A stretch of DNA of 22,335 nt from an uncultured Microcaldota archaeon (lineage in GTDB: Archaea; Micrarchaeota; Micrarchaeia; Anstonellales; Bilamarchaeaceae). The DNA lies in contig CAILMU010000070.1 in the NCBI GenBank assembly GCA_903835325.1, forward strand, positions 1 to 22,335, given 5' to 3'. A program made the position numbers and the translations under genes. Positions 1 to 7,590 of this stretch are shown here, in pieces (position 1 is the stretch's first letter; each line of letters begins with the position of its first letter). A model generated the notes under the pieces. It did no database searches and was not told where the DNA came from. It worked only from the letters and a program-made list of their open reading frames with translations.

Positions 1-1100
1 GATACGGAATCGAAGACAGTCGGTTCATGGAAGAAGCCTTTCCTGCCCCATCGTTTTCCTCCGCATACGAGTTTCGCCCCCTCGTCCATACCTATCTTGA
101 CATACGCCTCTGTCTTCTCGAGCGCGGCCTTGTTGATGAGGGGACCGACATCTGTTCCCTTCAGCGTGCCTTTCCCGAGGCGCAGGGATTTTACCCGTTT
201 GACTATCATCTCGAGAAGCCTGCCCTTTATCTTCCTGTCGGCTATCACCCTGCTTGTTGCCGTGCATCTCTGCCCGGTCGTGCCGAAAGCCCCCCAGACT
301 ATCCCCTCTACGGCAAGATGCAGATCCGCATCATCCATGACTATCACCGGATTCTTCCCTCCAAGCTCCAGCCCGACCTTCTTCAGCCCCGCGTTCTTCA
401 CTATCCACCCGCCAGTCTCTTTCGAACCGGTGAATGACAATCCGTCTATCCGGGGGTGCTTCACGATAGCTTCGCCGACCGAAGAAGCCGGGCCGGTGAC
501 AAAATTCACGACCCCTGGGGGCACGCCTGCCTTCTCGATGATTTTCACCAGCTCGTATGCGCACAGCGGCGTATCGGAGCTCGGCTTGAACACGATAGAG
601 TTCCCGCACACAAGGGCGGGAGCTATCTTCCACCCAGGTATCGCGATAGGGAAATTCCAGGGCGTTATCAGCCCCACCACGCCGACCGGCCTGCGCACTG
701 TCATGCAGAATTTGTCTTTCAATTCGCTTGTCGTTGTGTTGCCAAGGAGCCTTCTCCCTTCACCGGCCATATACTCGAAGACGTCTATCGCTTCCTGCAC
801 GTCTCCGAGGGCTTCGGGGAGCACCTTGCCCATCTCGGTCGCCATAAGGAACCCGAGCCTCTTTTTCTCGGCCCGCAGGATCTCGGCTATCCTGTAGAGC
901 ATCCTTCCGCGCTCCGGGGCCGGTGTTTTTGACCATCCCCCAAGCGAGTCGCTCGCCGCATCGACTGCCCTCGACACATCGCTCCCATCGCCATTCGGGA
1001 ACCGTGCCATGGCCTTCCCGGTTGCCGGGTCAAAATCATCGAAATAAGAATCAGCGCCGCACCATCCCCCGTCGATATACATCTTGTATTTAGTGATCAT
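1..1100 (-). CDS. Aldehyde dehydrogenase, NAD(P)-dependent (C-terminus outside window)
   Basis: Oxidises an aldehyde to the acid with NAD(P)+; the substrate cannot be told from sequence (lactaldehyde, succinate semialdehyde and glyceraldehyde-3-phosphate are all possible in this family). The first 366 residues are visible, against about 450-500 for a whole enzyme. Hallmarks in order: an ITPWNFP motif that lines the cofactor site, FTGSKETGG (nucleotide-binding glycines), ELGGKNP with the general-base Glu, GTTGQRCTA with the catalytic Cys, and FHEPTVF near the edge. The ATG at 1100 is supported by a Shine-Dalgarno GGAGGT at 1111-1116 with 10-nt spacing. It is divergent from the lipoprotein at 1155. 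The frame is open to the window edge with no disruption. Family call is secure, substrate is not. Confidence 0.95.
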   Translation of the reverse strand, partial: MITKYKMYIDGGWCGADSYFDDFDPATGKAMARFPNGDGSDVSRAVDAASDSLGGWSKTPAPERGRMLYRIAEILRAEKKRLGFLMATEMGKVLPEALGDVQEAIDVFEYMAGEGRRLLGNTTTSELKDKFCMTVRRPVGVVGLITPWNFPIAIPGWKIAPALVCGNSIVFKPSSDTPLCAYELVKIIEKAGVPPGVVNFVTGPASSVGEAIVKHPRIDGLSFTGSKETGGWIVKNAGLKKVGLELGGKNPVIVMDDADLHLAVEGIVWGAFGTTGQRCTATSRVIADRKIKGRLLEMIVKRVKSLRLGKGTLKGTDVGPLINKAALEKTEAYVKIGMDEGAKLVCGGKRWGRKGFFHEPTVFDSV

Positions 1101-1120
1101 GAAGGAAAAAACCTCCCCTA

Positions 1121-1130
1121 AAAGATATAA
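1121..1130 (+). promoter_or_regulatory. TATA box for the cysteine-rich lipoprotein gene
   Basis: AAAGATATAA lies in the 54-bp divergent gap, centred about 28 bp before the ATG at 1155, the spacing expected for a leaderless archaeal transcript. No Shine-Dalgarno precedes that ATG. By contrast the divergent aldehyde dehydrogenase has a clear one. Confidence 0.55.
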
Positions 1131-1154
1131 ACCCATCTCCGCCTTAACAAAGCC

Positions 1155-2786
1155 ATGAGAACCCGACTTTTTCCGAGGGCCGTAATGCCCTGCGTGTCAT
1201 TCGTGCTCTTCTTCATCCTATTCACGGGCTGCGCGCAATACCAGGCCCCGACAACGAATGCGAACATCTCCAACCAGACGAGCACGGCGCCTCCTGTCTG
1301 CAATGACAGCAAAGCGAATGCGAACCTCTCTTTTTCAGGTTCGATATCCATCGGCTCTGTGATATACAAGGACGCATGCAAGGACGGCTCCTCGGTGAGG
1401 AAATATCTCTGCCTTTCCGGCGCACCGGCGAGCAAGGTCGTTATATGCCCGGTGAACAGCTCCTGCATCGATGGCGCATGCGTCATGCAAGAAAACGAGG
1501 CCCAGCCGGTGATTTCTCCGCCTATCCGGCCATGCATAGACAGCGACAACAGCCAGGATTTCCATATCCAGGGCACGGTGAGCATCAATTCCGCAGGCAC
1601 TGTGACGAACTACACGGACAAATGCAACGGGAACTATGATATGGTCGAATACTTCTGCCAGAATGATTCGATGGGTTCAACAAACCACCATTGCGACAAC
1701 GGCGAAAGATGCCAGGATGGCGCCTGCATCACCCTGGAGAAGACCTGCACGGACACGAACATCAATGATTCTTCCATTGGAGGGACCACCACGCTCTACG
1801 GGGGCGGAGTCGTTATCGAATCCGACACGGACAGCTGCGTATCAGGCAACGAGAAGACGGATTTCCTCTGCCAGAACGATTCGATCCAGAACCAATCCAT
1901 CCAATGCGGAAGCGACGAATACTGCAACAAAGGCGCGTGCCTGAAATACTGCCAGGATTACGACTCCGGCAAGGATTATTTCACCGGCTCCTATGTCGTC
2001 GGCCAATACGGCACATTCTATGACAACTGCACGAACTCGACTGCCCTAAAGGAATACTACTGCGGCAAGAACGATCTTCCGGCATCAGTCATTTACAACT
2101 GCCCTGGCTATTGCTTCCAGAACAGGTGCATCCAGGAATCAGATACGACGTGCAGGGAATCATCGAGCGGCCATTACGTCAGGATATCGTCAGGCTCCAC
2201 TGTGATACTCCAGCAGAACGACACGTGCGAAGACTACCAGACCATCAGACATTATCTCTGCGGCTCAGGTGGAATAGACTACACCGAAACGAGCTGCGAT
2301 AACAGCGAATTCTGCTATGCCGGTTCATGCAAGGAGATAACAACCGCCGGGTGCTATGAATCGAGGGCGGCATCCAGCAGTGACCCGCTCCACACCTTCT
2401 CCTATGTCGTCCTGACGTATAACGATTCGATCAAGCAGGTGAAGGAGAACGTGTGCAACAGCGATTACGAATTGACAGAGTATTCGTGCGATGCCGATAC
2501 GTACCGGGTCAGCTATGTCCGTTGCCCGACAGACGAGGCCTGCATCGGGAACATATGCGTCTATCCGTACACATGTAACGAGACCGATGACGGCATATCT
2601 CTGCAGCCTGGAAGCGCTACGATATACGACCAGAACCGGAAGCCGGTGAGGACCGAGCGCGATGCGTGCTTCGACACGCATTCCATCTGGGAGACCTATT
2701 GCGACAAGGACGGCAAGATAGCGTATGCACAGCTTCCCTGCCCGGACAATATGACGTGCGACCCAGCCACTGGTTCGTGCGAATGA
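1155..2786 (+). CDS. Secreted lipoprotein with seven cysteine-rich repeats, function unknown
   Basis: 543 residues. The N-terminus is a signal peptide with a lipobox-like LFTGC, so Cys26 is the likely lipidated residue and the protein is probably anchored outside the membrane. The rest is seven tandem repeats of about 65-75 residues. Each starts with a Cys, runs through a beta-rich G-x-V/T-x stretch, an acidic D-x-C, a Y/F-x-C, and closes with a C-x-x-x-x-C element such as CQDGAC, CNKGAC or CIGNIC. The regular even spacing of cysteines suggests a disulphide-stabilised rod. There are many N-x-S/T sequons, consistent with archaeal N-glycosylation. There is no catalytic motif. The closing element resembles the Cys-rich stalk of the surface protein at 10515-14495, so both may belong to one surface-protein class. 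Start chosen from the TATA spacing and signal peptide. Confidence 0.88.
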   Translation: MRTRLFPRAVMPCVSFVLFFILFTGCAQYQAPTTNANISNQTSTAPPVCNDSKANANLSFSGSISIGSVIYKDACKDGSSVRKYLCLSGAPASKVVICPVNSSCIDGACVMQENEAQPVISPPIRPCIDSDNSQDFHIQGTVSINSAGTVTNYTDKCNGNYDMVEYFCQNDSMGSTNHHCDNGERCQDGACITLEKTCTDTNINDSSIGGTTTLYGGGVVIESDTDSCVSGNEKTDFLCQNDSIQNQSIQCGSDEYCNKGACLKYCQDYDSGKDYFTGSYVVGQYGTFYDNCTNSTALKEYYCGKNDLPASVIYNCPGYCFQNRCIQESDTTCRESSSGHYVRISSGSTVILQQNDTCEDYQTIRHYLCGSGGIDYTETSCDNSEFCYAGSCKEITTAGCYESRAASSSDPLHTFSYVVLTYNDSIKQVKENVCNSDYELTEYSCDADTYRVSYVRCPTDEACIGNICVYPYTCNETDDGISLQPGSATIYDQNRKPVRTERDACFDTHSIWETYCDKDGKIAYAQLPCPDNMTCDPATGSCE

Positions 2787-2834
2787 GGATAGCATTGTTT
2801 CATTTTAGATAAAAATATTTGTTGGTGAACAAAT

Positions 2835-3320
2835 ATGTTGCTACCGAAACAGCATCTGGAGACCGCGAATCTTGCCGAAGTTTTGAATGTGAGCCAGTTC
2901 CAGCCTGCCGGGATAGACATCTCCCTGAAGGAGGCATACCGCTTCAAGAGCGCCGGCAAGATAGATTTCGACAACAAGGAGAGGAAAATAAGCGAGGTCG
3001 AGCCGATACCTTTCCAATCCGATGAGGTCGCCCTGCCACCCGGTGCGTACAAGGTGATTTTCAATGAATACGTACGCATACCGAAGGATGCGGCGGCTTT
3101 CTGTTTCCCGCGCTCCTCGCTTCTTAGATGCGGGGTATCATTGGAGTGCGCAGTCTGGGATCCGGGTTATGAAGGAAGAAGCGAAGCGCTCCTGATTGTG
3201 AGGAACGACCACGGCGTGATACTCAAACGAAACGCGAAAATCGGCCAGATGGTCTTCATCAAGCTAGCGGAAGCCGCGAGCTCGCTCTACGAAGGGAGAT
3301 ACAAGGGAGAGAATAAATGA
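2835..3320 (+). CDS. dUTPase / dCTP-deaminase-fold nucleotidohydrolase, probably dUTP diphosphatase
   Basis: 161 residues. Enzymes of this fold hydrolyse dUTP to dUMP and pyrophosphate, deaminate dCTP, or do both, keeping uracil out of DNA and feeding dTTP synthesis. Visible motifs: PAGIDI (residues 24-29), PRSSLL (92-97), WDPGYEGR (108-115), IGQMVF (136-141), and a C-terminal YEGRYKG (152-158) like the flexible motif that closes over the nucleotide. The Glu used by dCTP deaminases in the TLEL stretch after the GF/YEG motif is not obvious (this protein has ALLIV), which favours dUTPase. Start: ATG with GGTGA at 2824-2828. A T/A-rich stretch at 2803-2820 may hold its promoter. Convergent with the gene at 3349. 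Confidence 0.85.
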   Translation: MLLPKQHLETANLAEVLNVSQFQPAGIDISLKEAYRFKSAGKIDFDNKERKISEVEPIPFQSDEVALPPGAYKVIFNEYVRIPKDAAAFCFPRSSLLRCGVSLECAVWDPGYEGRSEALLIVRNDHGVILKRNAKIGQMVFIKLAEAASSLYEGRYKGENK

Positions 3321-3332
3321 GGGGGCCGATAG

Positions 3333-3357
3333 GCGGATATTCGATCCGCTATTTTTT
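3333..3357 (+). terminator. Hairpin/T-run terminator after the dUTPase gene
   Basis: GCGGAT (3333-3338) pairs with ATCCGC (3344-3349) across a 5-nt loop and is followed by six T at 3352-3357. It sits 12 bp after the dUTPase stop and overlaps the last codons of the convergent gene. Confidence 0.6.
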
Positions 3358-4656
3358 CAAAAATTCATCGATCATCCCATCGATATCCCCGCTCCTGATT
3401 TTCATGCTATAGTTGACGTGAAGAATCGGGATCGTCACTTTGACGACTTTGGTTAGGTCTATCGGCGTCCCTGAGACAACGACATCCGCGCCGCTCCGAT
3501 TTATCGTCTCGGTCAAATCCTCGAGCTGCTTCCCGTAATATCCGAGGGCTGGAACCACCTGCTCCAGATGGTCGTATCTCACATACCCTTCCTTGATGCT
3601 CCCGACCGCGAAAGGCCTGGGATCGATTATCACAGCTCCGTTCTTGCTCGCGAACTCGAAACCCGCCCCGTATTTCATCCCTCCATGCGTGACTGTCGGA
3701 CCATCCTCGATGACGATAGCCTTCTTACCTTTGATGTCTAGTTTTTTCTCGGCAGTGAGCATGAGGTCGGCTTCGATCAATCCCGCCTTCGGATTCGCCT
3801 TCTCCTTGTTCTTCAGAATCCGCTTCACATCTGTCGGGTTCTCGCTTATCTTGTTTATGACGACTACATCGGCAGACCTGAAATTCGTCTCGCCCGGGTA
3901 GTACCACATCTCATGTCCTGGCCTGAGGGCATCGCACACCACGAAGAGCAGGTCCGGTTTTATGAACGACATATCGTTGTTCCCGCCGTCCCATAATATC
4001 ACGTCGGCCTCTTTCTCGGCCTGCTTGAGTATCTCCCCGTAATCCACTCCGGCATAGACGATGGCCCCGTTCTTGATGTGGGGCTCGTACTCCTCGCGCT
4101 CCTCTATGGTGCATTCAGCCTTGTCCATGTCCGCAAGTGTGGCGAATCTCTGGACCCGCTGCTTCGCGAGGTCCCCGTATGGCATGGGGTGCCTTATCAC
4201 GACGAACTTCACCTTCCTCTCCCGCAGCATGCTCGCTATCAGTTTCGAGAGCGGGCTCTTCCCGGCACCAGTTCTGACTGCGGTGACGGCAATGATCTTC
4301 TTCGAGCTTTTCAGCATCGTCTCTTTGGGCCCGAGCAGGACAAAGCTCGCTCCGGCCGACTGCGCGCGGGATGCCAGATGCATGACTGTCATGTGCGAGA
4401 CGTCCGAGTATGAGAAATAGACCTCGTCTACATTGTGCTTCCTGATGAGGTCCTCCATGTCATCCTCATGGAATATCGGGATGCCTTTGGGATATCTTTT
4501 ACCTGAAAGTTCCGGCGGATATCGCCGGTCTGATATATTCGGTATCTGGGTCGCTGTGAAACCTATGACGTTATATCGGTCGTTGTCCCTGAAAAACATA
4601 TTGTAGTTGTGAAAATCGCGACCTGCTGCTCCGAGGATAATTACGTTCTTTGCCAT
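3349..4656 (-). CDS. Cyclic 2,3-diphosphoglycerate synthetase-family NTPase (COG2403-like)
   Basis: 435 residues from the chosen start. The family is named after the methanogen enzyme that closes 2,3-diphosphoglycerate into the cyclic solute using ATP, but most members in non-methanogens are uncharacterised, so the reaction here is unproven. Visible: an N-terminal Rossmann-like strand NVIILGAAGRDFHNYN, a P-loop TAVRTGAGKSPLSK at about residues 125-138, then WDGGNNDM and VVINKIS, the G3/G4-like segments of a P-loop NTPase. The frame is open 37 codons further upstream, but ATG 4656 gives the family's usual beginning and lies 26 bp from a TATA-like box; an ATG at 4665 is also possible. Divergent from carbamate kinase across only 52 bp. 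Confidence 0.82.
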   Translation of the reverse strand: MAKNVIILGAAGRDFHNYNMFFRDNDRYNVIGFTATQIPNISDRRYPPELSGKRYPKGIPIFHEDDMEDLIRKHNVDEVYFSYSDVSHMTVMHLASRAQSAGASFVLLGPKETMLKSSKKIIAVTAVRTGAGKSPLSKLIASMLRERKVKFVVIRHPMPYGDLAKQRVQRFATLADMDKAECTIEEREEYEPHIKNGAIVYAGVDYGEILKQAEKEADVILWDGGNNDMSFIKPDLLFVVCDALRPGHEMWYYPGETNFRSADVVVINKISENPTDVKRILKNKEKANPKAGLIEADLMLTAEKKLDIKGKKAIVIEDGPTVTHGGMKYGAGFEFASKNGAVIIDPRPFAVGSIKEGYVRYDHLEQVVPALGYYGKQLEDLTETINRSGADVVVSGTPIDLTKVVKVTIPILHVNYSMKIRSGDIDGMIDEFLKK

Positions 4657-4677
4657 AGCTCCCATTCTCGCTATAGG

Positions 4678-4685
4678 TTTTTTAT
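4678..4685. promoter_or_regulatory. Shared bidirectional TATA element
   Basis: TTTTTTAT (ATAAAAAA on the other strand) is centred about 26 bp from the leftward ATG at 4656 and about 27 bp from the rightward ATG at 4709. One box appears to serve two leaderless transcripts. Confidence 0.5.
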
Positions 4686-4708
4686 CCTTCCCTGCATGAT
4701 ACCCCGAT

Positions 4709-5584
4709 ATGCGGATAATAATCGCGCTCGGAGGCAACGCTCTTCTTCCCAAAGGCGCAAAAGGCACAGCGGCCGAGCAGCTGGACTATGCGAAGAAAGC
4801 GATAGCCCAGCTGGAGCCCATCCTGAAATCCAACGAGGTCGTGCTGACACATGGCAACGGCCCGCAGGTCGGCAACCTGCTCATCCAGCAGAATGCGACC
4901 GGCGAAGTGGCGAAGATGCCCCTGGATGTCCTCGATGCCATGACACAGGGGGAGATAGGGTATTTCATCGCAAGCGCCATCTCCATGACCGGATTGCATT
5001 CGGCAACGCTCATCACCAGAGTCGTCGTTGATCCCAAGGATCCGGCTTTCAGGAATCCAACGAAACCCATCGGCCCATTCTACGAGAAACCTCTTACCTC
5101 CGCTATGAAGATGGACGCAGGAAGGGGATACCGCCTCTATGTCGCATCCCCCGAGCCTCTGAAGATACGGGAGCACGACGCCATCTCAGCGCTTCTCGAA
5201 CGGAATTTCGTCGTCATCGCAGTGGGCGGAGGCGGGATACCGATAAAGAACAATGGGGAGGGGCTTGAAGCGGTCATAGACAAGGACCGGGCGACCTCGC
5301 TCCTTGCCAGCCAGATTAAAGGCGACCTCCTCATATTCGTGACTTCTGTGGATTCAGTCTATCTCGATTTCGGGAAGAGAAGCGAGAAGCCGATTTCCAG
5401 GATGTCAGTCGCGCAGGCACAGATGCATATCAAAGCCAAGCATTTTTCCGAAGGTAGCATGAAGCCGAAAGTCGAATCCTCGTTGGCTTTCCTCAGAAAC
5501 GGGGGCAAACGCGTCGTGATTTGCTCGATAGAAGATATCAGGGAAGCGATGGAAGGCAATGCCGGCACGACAATGGTCCCTTGA
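4709..5584 (+). CDS. arcC: Carbamate kinase
   Basis: 291 residues, slightly shorter than the usual 300-315. It interconverts carbamoyl phosphate + ADP with carbamate + ATP; in fermentative microbes it makes ATP from carbamoyl phosphate. Signatures: LGGNAL (7-12), THGNGPQVG (47-55), GGGGIP (173-178), the family-typical VIDKDRATSLLA (189-200), GSMKPKVE (249-256), and a GTTMVP end. No ornithine carbamoyltransferase or deiminase is in the window, so the carbamoyl-phosphate source is not visible. Its divergent partner is the diphosphoglycerate-synthetase-like NTPase, sharing a promoter region. The start is fixed by the N-terminal strand RIIIALGGNAL and TATA spacing. Confidence 0.95.
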   Translation: MRIIIALGGNALLPKGAKGTAAEQLDYAKKAIAQLEPILKSNEVVLTHGNGPQVGNLLIQQNATGEVAKMPLDVLDAMTQGEIGYFIASAISMTGLHSATLITRVVVDPKDPAFRNPTKPIGPFYEKPLTSAMKMDAGRGYRLYVASPEPLKIREHDAISALLERNFVVIAVGGGGIPIKNNGEGLEAVIDKDRATSLLASQIKGDLLIFVTSVDSVYLDFGKRSEKPISRMSVAQAQMHIKAKHFSEGSMKPKVESSLAFLRNGGKRVVICSIEDIREAMEGNAGTTMVP

Positions 5585-5674
5585 TAATATCCCCCATCCC
5601 GGTCCATCCAGACGGATCGCGCTTCCTGCAGCCGATTTCTGCCTCTTTATTTCCAGATACATCGGTTTCAGTAC

Positions 5675-5690
5675 TATTTTTAATCATTGA
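5675..5690 (+). promoter_or_regulatory. TATA-box region of the PadR-type regulator gene
   Basis: The stretch contains ATTTTTAAT, centred near 5682, about 30 bp before the ATG at 5712. The rest of the 127-bp gap after carbamate kinase shows nothing recognisable. Confidence 0.4.
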
Positions 5691-5711
5691 CCGGCCATAG
5701 AAAGAATCGCT

Positions 5712-6065
5712 ATGGAGAACACCTCGAAGATCTCAAGCAAGCGGATGCCTCAGGCCATAGGCAAGGCGCTCCTTAATTCTTATATCATCTATCGCTGTTC
5801 GAAGATATGGCCGAGCGGCTACCGCCTCATGAGCGAAGGCAGGGACATCCTCCTCGCCACCTGGAGCCCGGGCTCGTTCTATCCAGCCATAAGCGCGCTC
5901 GTAGAAGAAGGCATGCTTATCCGCAGGAAGAGCCCGAGCAAGAGGCTGACATATGAATACCATACGACCCCCAAAGGGATCGAATACCTCAAGTACATCT
6001 CGAAATATTTCTCGCACCAGGAGGTCAGGGTATTCCTCACCGCGCTCCTTGAAGGCAGCTTCTGA
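5712..6065 (+). CDS. PadR-family winged-helix transcriptional regulator
   Basis: 117 residues, a compact single-domain PadR-like protein. The core reads SGYRLMS, WSPGSFYPAISALVEEGML, then SPSKRLTYEYHTTPKGIEYL: the recognition helix, the basic beta-wing and the T-P-K-G turn typical of PadR proteins, which usually repress and answer small ligands or phenolics. The C-terminal helix is short, placing it in the small PadR-s2-like group. It is convergent with the metal-transport operon (4 bp between stops), so its target cannot be read from operon structure. The frame before the start is basic and unstructured. Confidence 0.82.
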   Translation: MENTSKISSKRMPQAIGKALLNSYIIYRCSKIWPSGYRLMSEGRDILLATWSPGSFYPAISALVEEGMLIRRKSPSKRLTYEYHTTPKGIEYLKYISKYFSHQEVRVFLTALLEGSF

Positions 6066-6069
6066 GCAA

Positions 6070-7350
6070 TCAATCTATCAGCATATGCTTGAGCTGCATG
6101 ACGTCCCGGTACGGCACCACTCCGAGAATCCGCTCTTTCGCATCCACGACGGGTATCGCGCGGAAGCTGTAGCGGGAGAATATCTGGTACGCGTCTTTCA
6201 GGGTGCTTCCGGGGCCGAGATTTATCGGATTCTTCGCCATGACGCTGGACAAACGCGATTCGTCGGGCGCTTCGAGGAGCTCTTTGATATCGAGGACCCC
6301 CTCCAGCGTGCCGTCCGTCTTGATGACATAGATATACATCACCACCTTCTTCCCCTTGGCAGCTGACGCATACTCGTCTCTCATCTCGCCGACCGTCTTC
6401 TCAGGAGAAGCGCTGATGAACTCGCGCGTCATGAAATTCATGACCCGTTCATCGTTCTTCTCGAGTATCGCCTTCACCTTCTCAGCATGCTCCTTGTCGA
6501 GCATGTGGATGATGACTTTAGCATCCGACCACGGCAAAACCCCCAGGACATCCGCGGCCTGGGCAGGCGTCATGATGTTCACGAGCTTCGCTATCTTCGT
6601 CTTCTTTATCGAATTGATGAGCTGCCTTTGCACGTTGGGGTCTATCTTCTCAAGGGTGTCGGATGCGCGCTCAGTGTCCAGGCCCTCGAAAATCGTGGTC
6701 CTCTGCTCTGATGGGAGCTCGTGAAGTATTTCTGCGATATCCGCAGGGGGCATCTCGGCTATCTTGTCTTTCAGGATGTTCAGTTTCACATCGCCCTTGA
6801 AAGAGCCCATGTTCGCAAGCGGCTGGATATATCTCCATGGGATGAGGCCGACCTTGCTGAATTCACGGGGGCCGTAGAACGTCTCGGCAAGCCATGTGAG
6901 GTGCATGCGCCGGAACAGCGCAAACCTGCTGACATCCACGTGCGTGACATAGAACGAGCCGCCGCGTATCGATATCTTGAAATCGTATACTACTTCGACC
7001 TCCCGGTTCTCGATATCGAGTATCTTCTTGTCCAGGATATGGTCTTTGAGAAGAAGCGCGTCCTCGGCAGGCTCTCCCTCGTATTTCGCCGCATCGTCTA
7101 CCTCGAGGATGACCTCCTTGAACCCTTTCGGGAATATCCTCTGGACCTTCTCTGTCGGGACTATGAGCGAAGGGTCGCCCCAGGGCCGGCCTATCACGAA
7201 ATGCGTGACTTTCGCCAGCTGCTCGCCATCCTGGACGACCATGTCGCTCAGTATCCCTATCTTCTTTCCGTTGATGAGCGCCTTTGCCCCGAGAAGGTCT
7301 GAGAGGAAGAAATTGATGTCTATCTTGCGCCCGTTGTCCAGATTCTCCAT
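6070..7350 (-). CDS. PRC-barrel / MgtE-N / CBS-pair protein, putative magnesium sensor of the adjacent NRAMP transporter
   Basis: 426 residues, soluble. Domains: two PRC-barrel-like segments (about 18-75 and 98-150), a MgtE N-terminal superhelical domain (about 178-300, with repeated PADIAEILHELP and AQAADVLGVLP helices), and a CBS pair (about 305-420, ending in GVVPYRDVMQL). In MgtE channels the N and CBS domains bind Mg2+ and gate the pore; here the pore domain is missing, so the protein probably senses Mg2+ (or nucleotide) for a partner. That partner is most likely the NRAMP-related transporter two genes upstream, since such proteins are known to accompany NRAMP-related Mg2+ transporters. 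Its ATG overlaps the stop of the small membrane gene (TGATG), suggesting translational coupling. Confidence 0.85.
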   Translation of the reverse strand: MENLDNGRKIDINFFLSDLLGAKALINGKKIGILSDMVVQDGEQLAKVTHFVIGRPWGDPSLIVPTEKVQRIFPKGFKEVILEVDDAAKYEGEPAEDALLLKDHILDKKILDIENREVEVVYDFKISIRGGSFYVTHVDVSRFALFRRMHLTWLAETFYGPREFSKVGLIPWRYIQPLANMGSFKGDVKLNILKDKIAEMPPADIAEILHELPSEQRTTIFEGLDTERASDTLEKIDPNVQRQLINSIKKTKIAKLVNIMTPAQAADVLGVLPWSDAKVIIHMLDKEHAEKVKAILEKNDERVMNFMTREFISASPEKTVGEMRDEYASAAKGKKVVMYIYVIKTDGTLEGVLDIKELLEAPDESRLSSVMAKNPINLGPGSTLKDAYQIFSRYSFRAIPVVDAKERILGVVPYRDVMQLKHMLID

Positions 7351-7571
7351 CAGATCAGCCCGTTGCCCTTAATTATAGTATAAAATTTAAACACCAATAG
7401 GAGCACCAGGCAAAGCAGGTACAGCCTCAGCAGGAGGAGCACCGCAGACACCCATCGGTTCATCTTCACCCGGGGCGTCTTGTATTTCTCGTTTATCTCG
7501 CGGACCCGGTCCACCATGTCCTGCATGAACCCCTTCATATCGCGGTATTTCTCGAAAACAAAGTCAAGCAT
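7350..7571 (-). CDS. Small single-span membrane protein in the NRAMP operon
   Basis: 73 residues from the ATG at 7571; a GTG three codons upstream (7580) is an alternative. The ATG has GTGAT about 4 nt before it. A charged amphipathic N-terminal half (EKYRDMKGFMQDMVDRVREI) is followed by one hydrophobic helix of about 20 residues (WVSAVLLLLRLYLLCLVLLL). I recognise no family. It lies 10-19 bp after the transporter stop and overlaps the next start by one base, so it belongs to the operon and may be an accessory subunit that docks the cytosolic MgtE-N/CBS protein on the transporter. That role is inference from position only. Confidence 0.72.
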   Translation of the reverse strand: MLDFVFEKYRDMKGFMQDMVDRVREINEKYKTPRVKMNRWVSAVLLLLRLYLLCLVLLLVFKFYTIIKGNGLI

Positions 7572-7590
7572 GCAAATCACTTCGGTTCGT

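Noticed and set aside
97..897. 266-residue plus-strand frame at the left end
   Set aside because: It lies opposite an unmistakable aldehyde dehydrogenase with its catalytic Glu and Cys motifs.
2835..3320. Calling the dUTPase-fold gene a dCTP deaminase
   Set aside because: The Glu expected for deamination is not evident in the segment after the GYEG motif, so dUTPase is favoured, though a bifunctional enzyme cannot be excluded.
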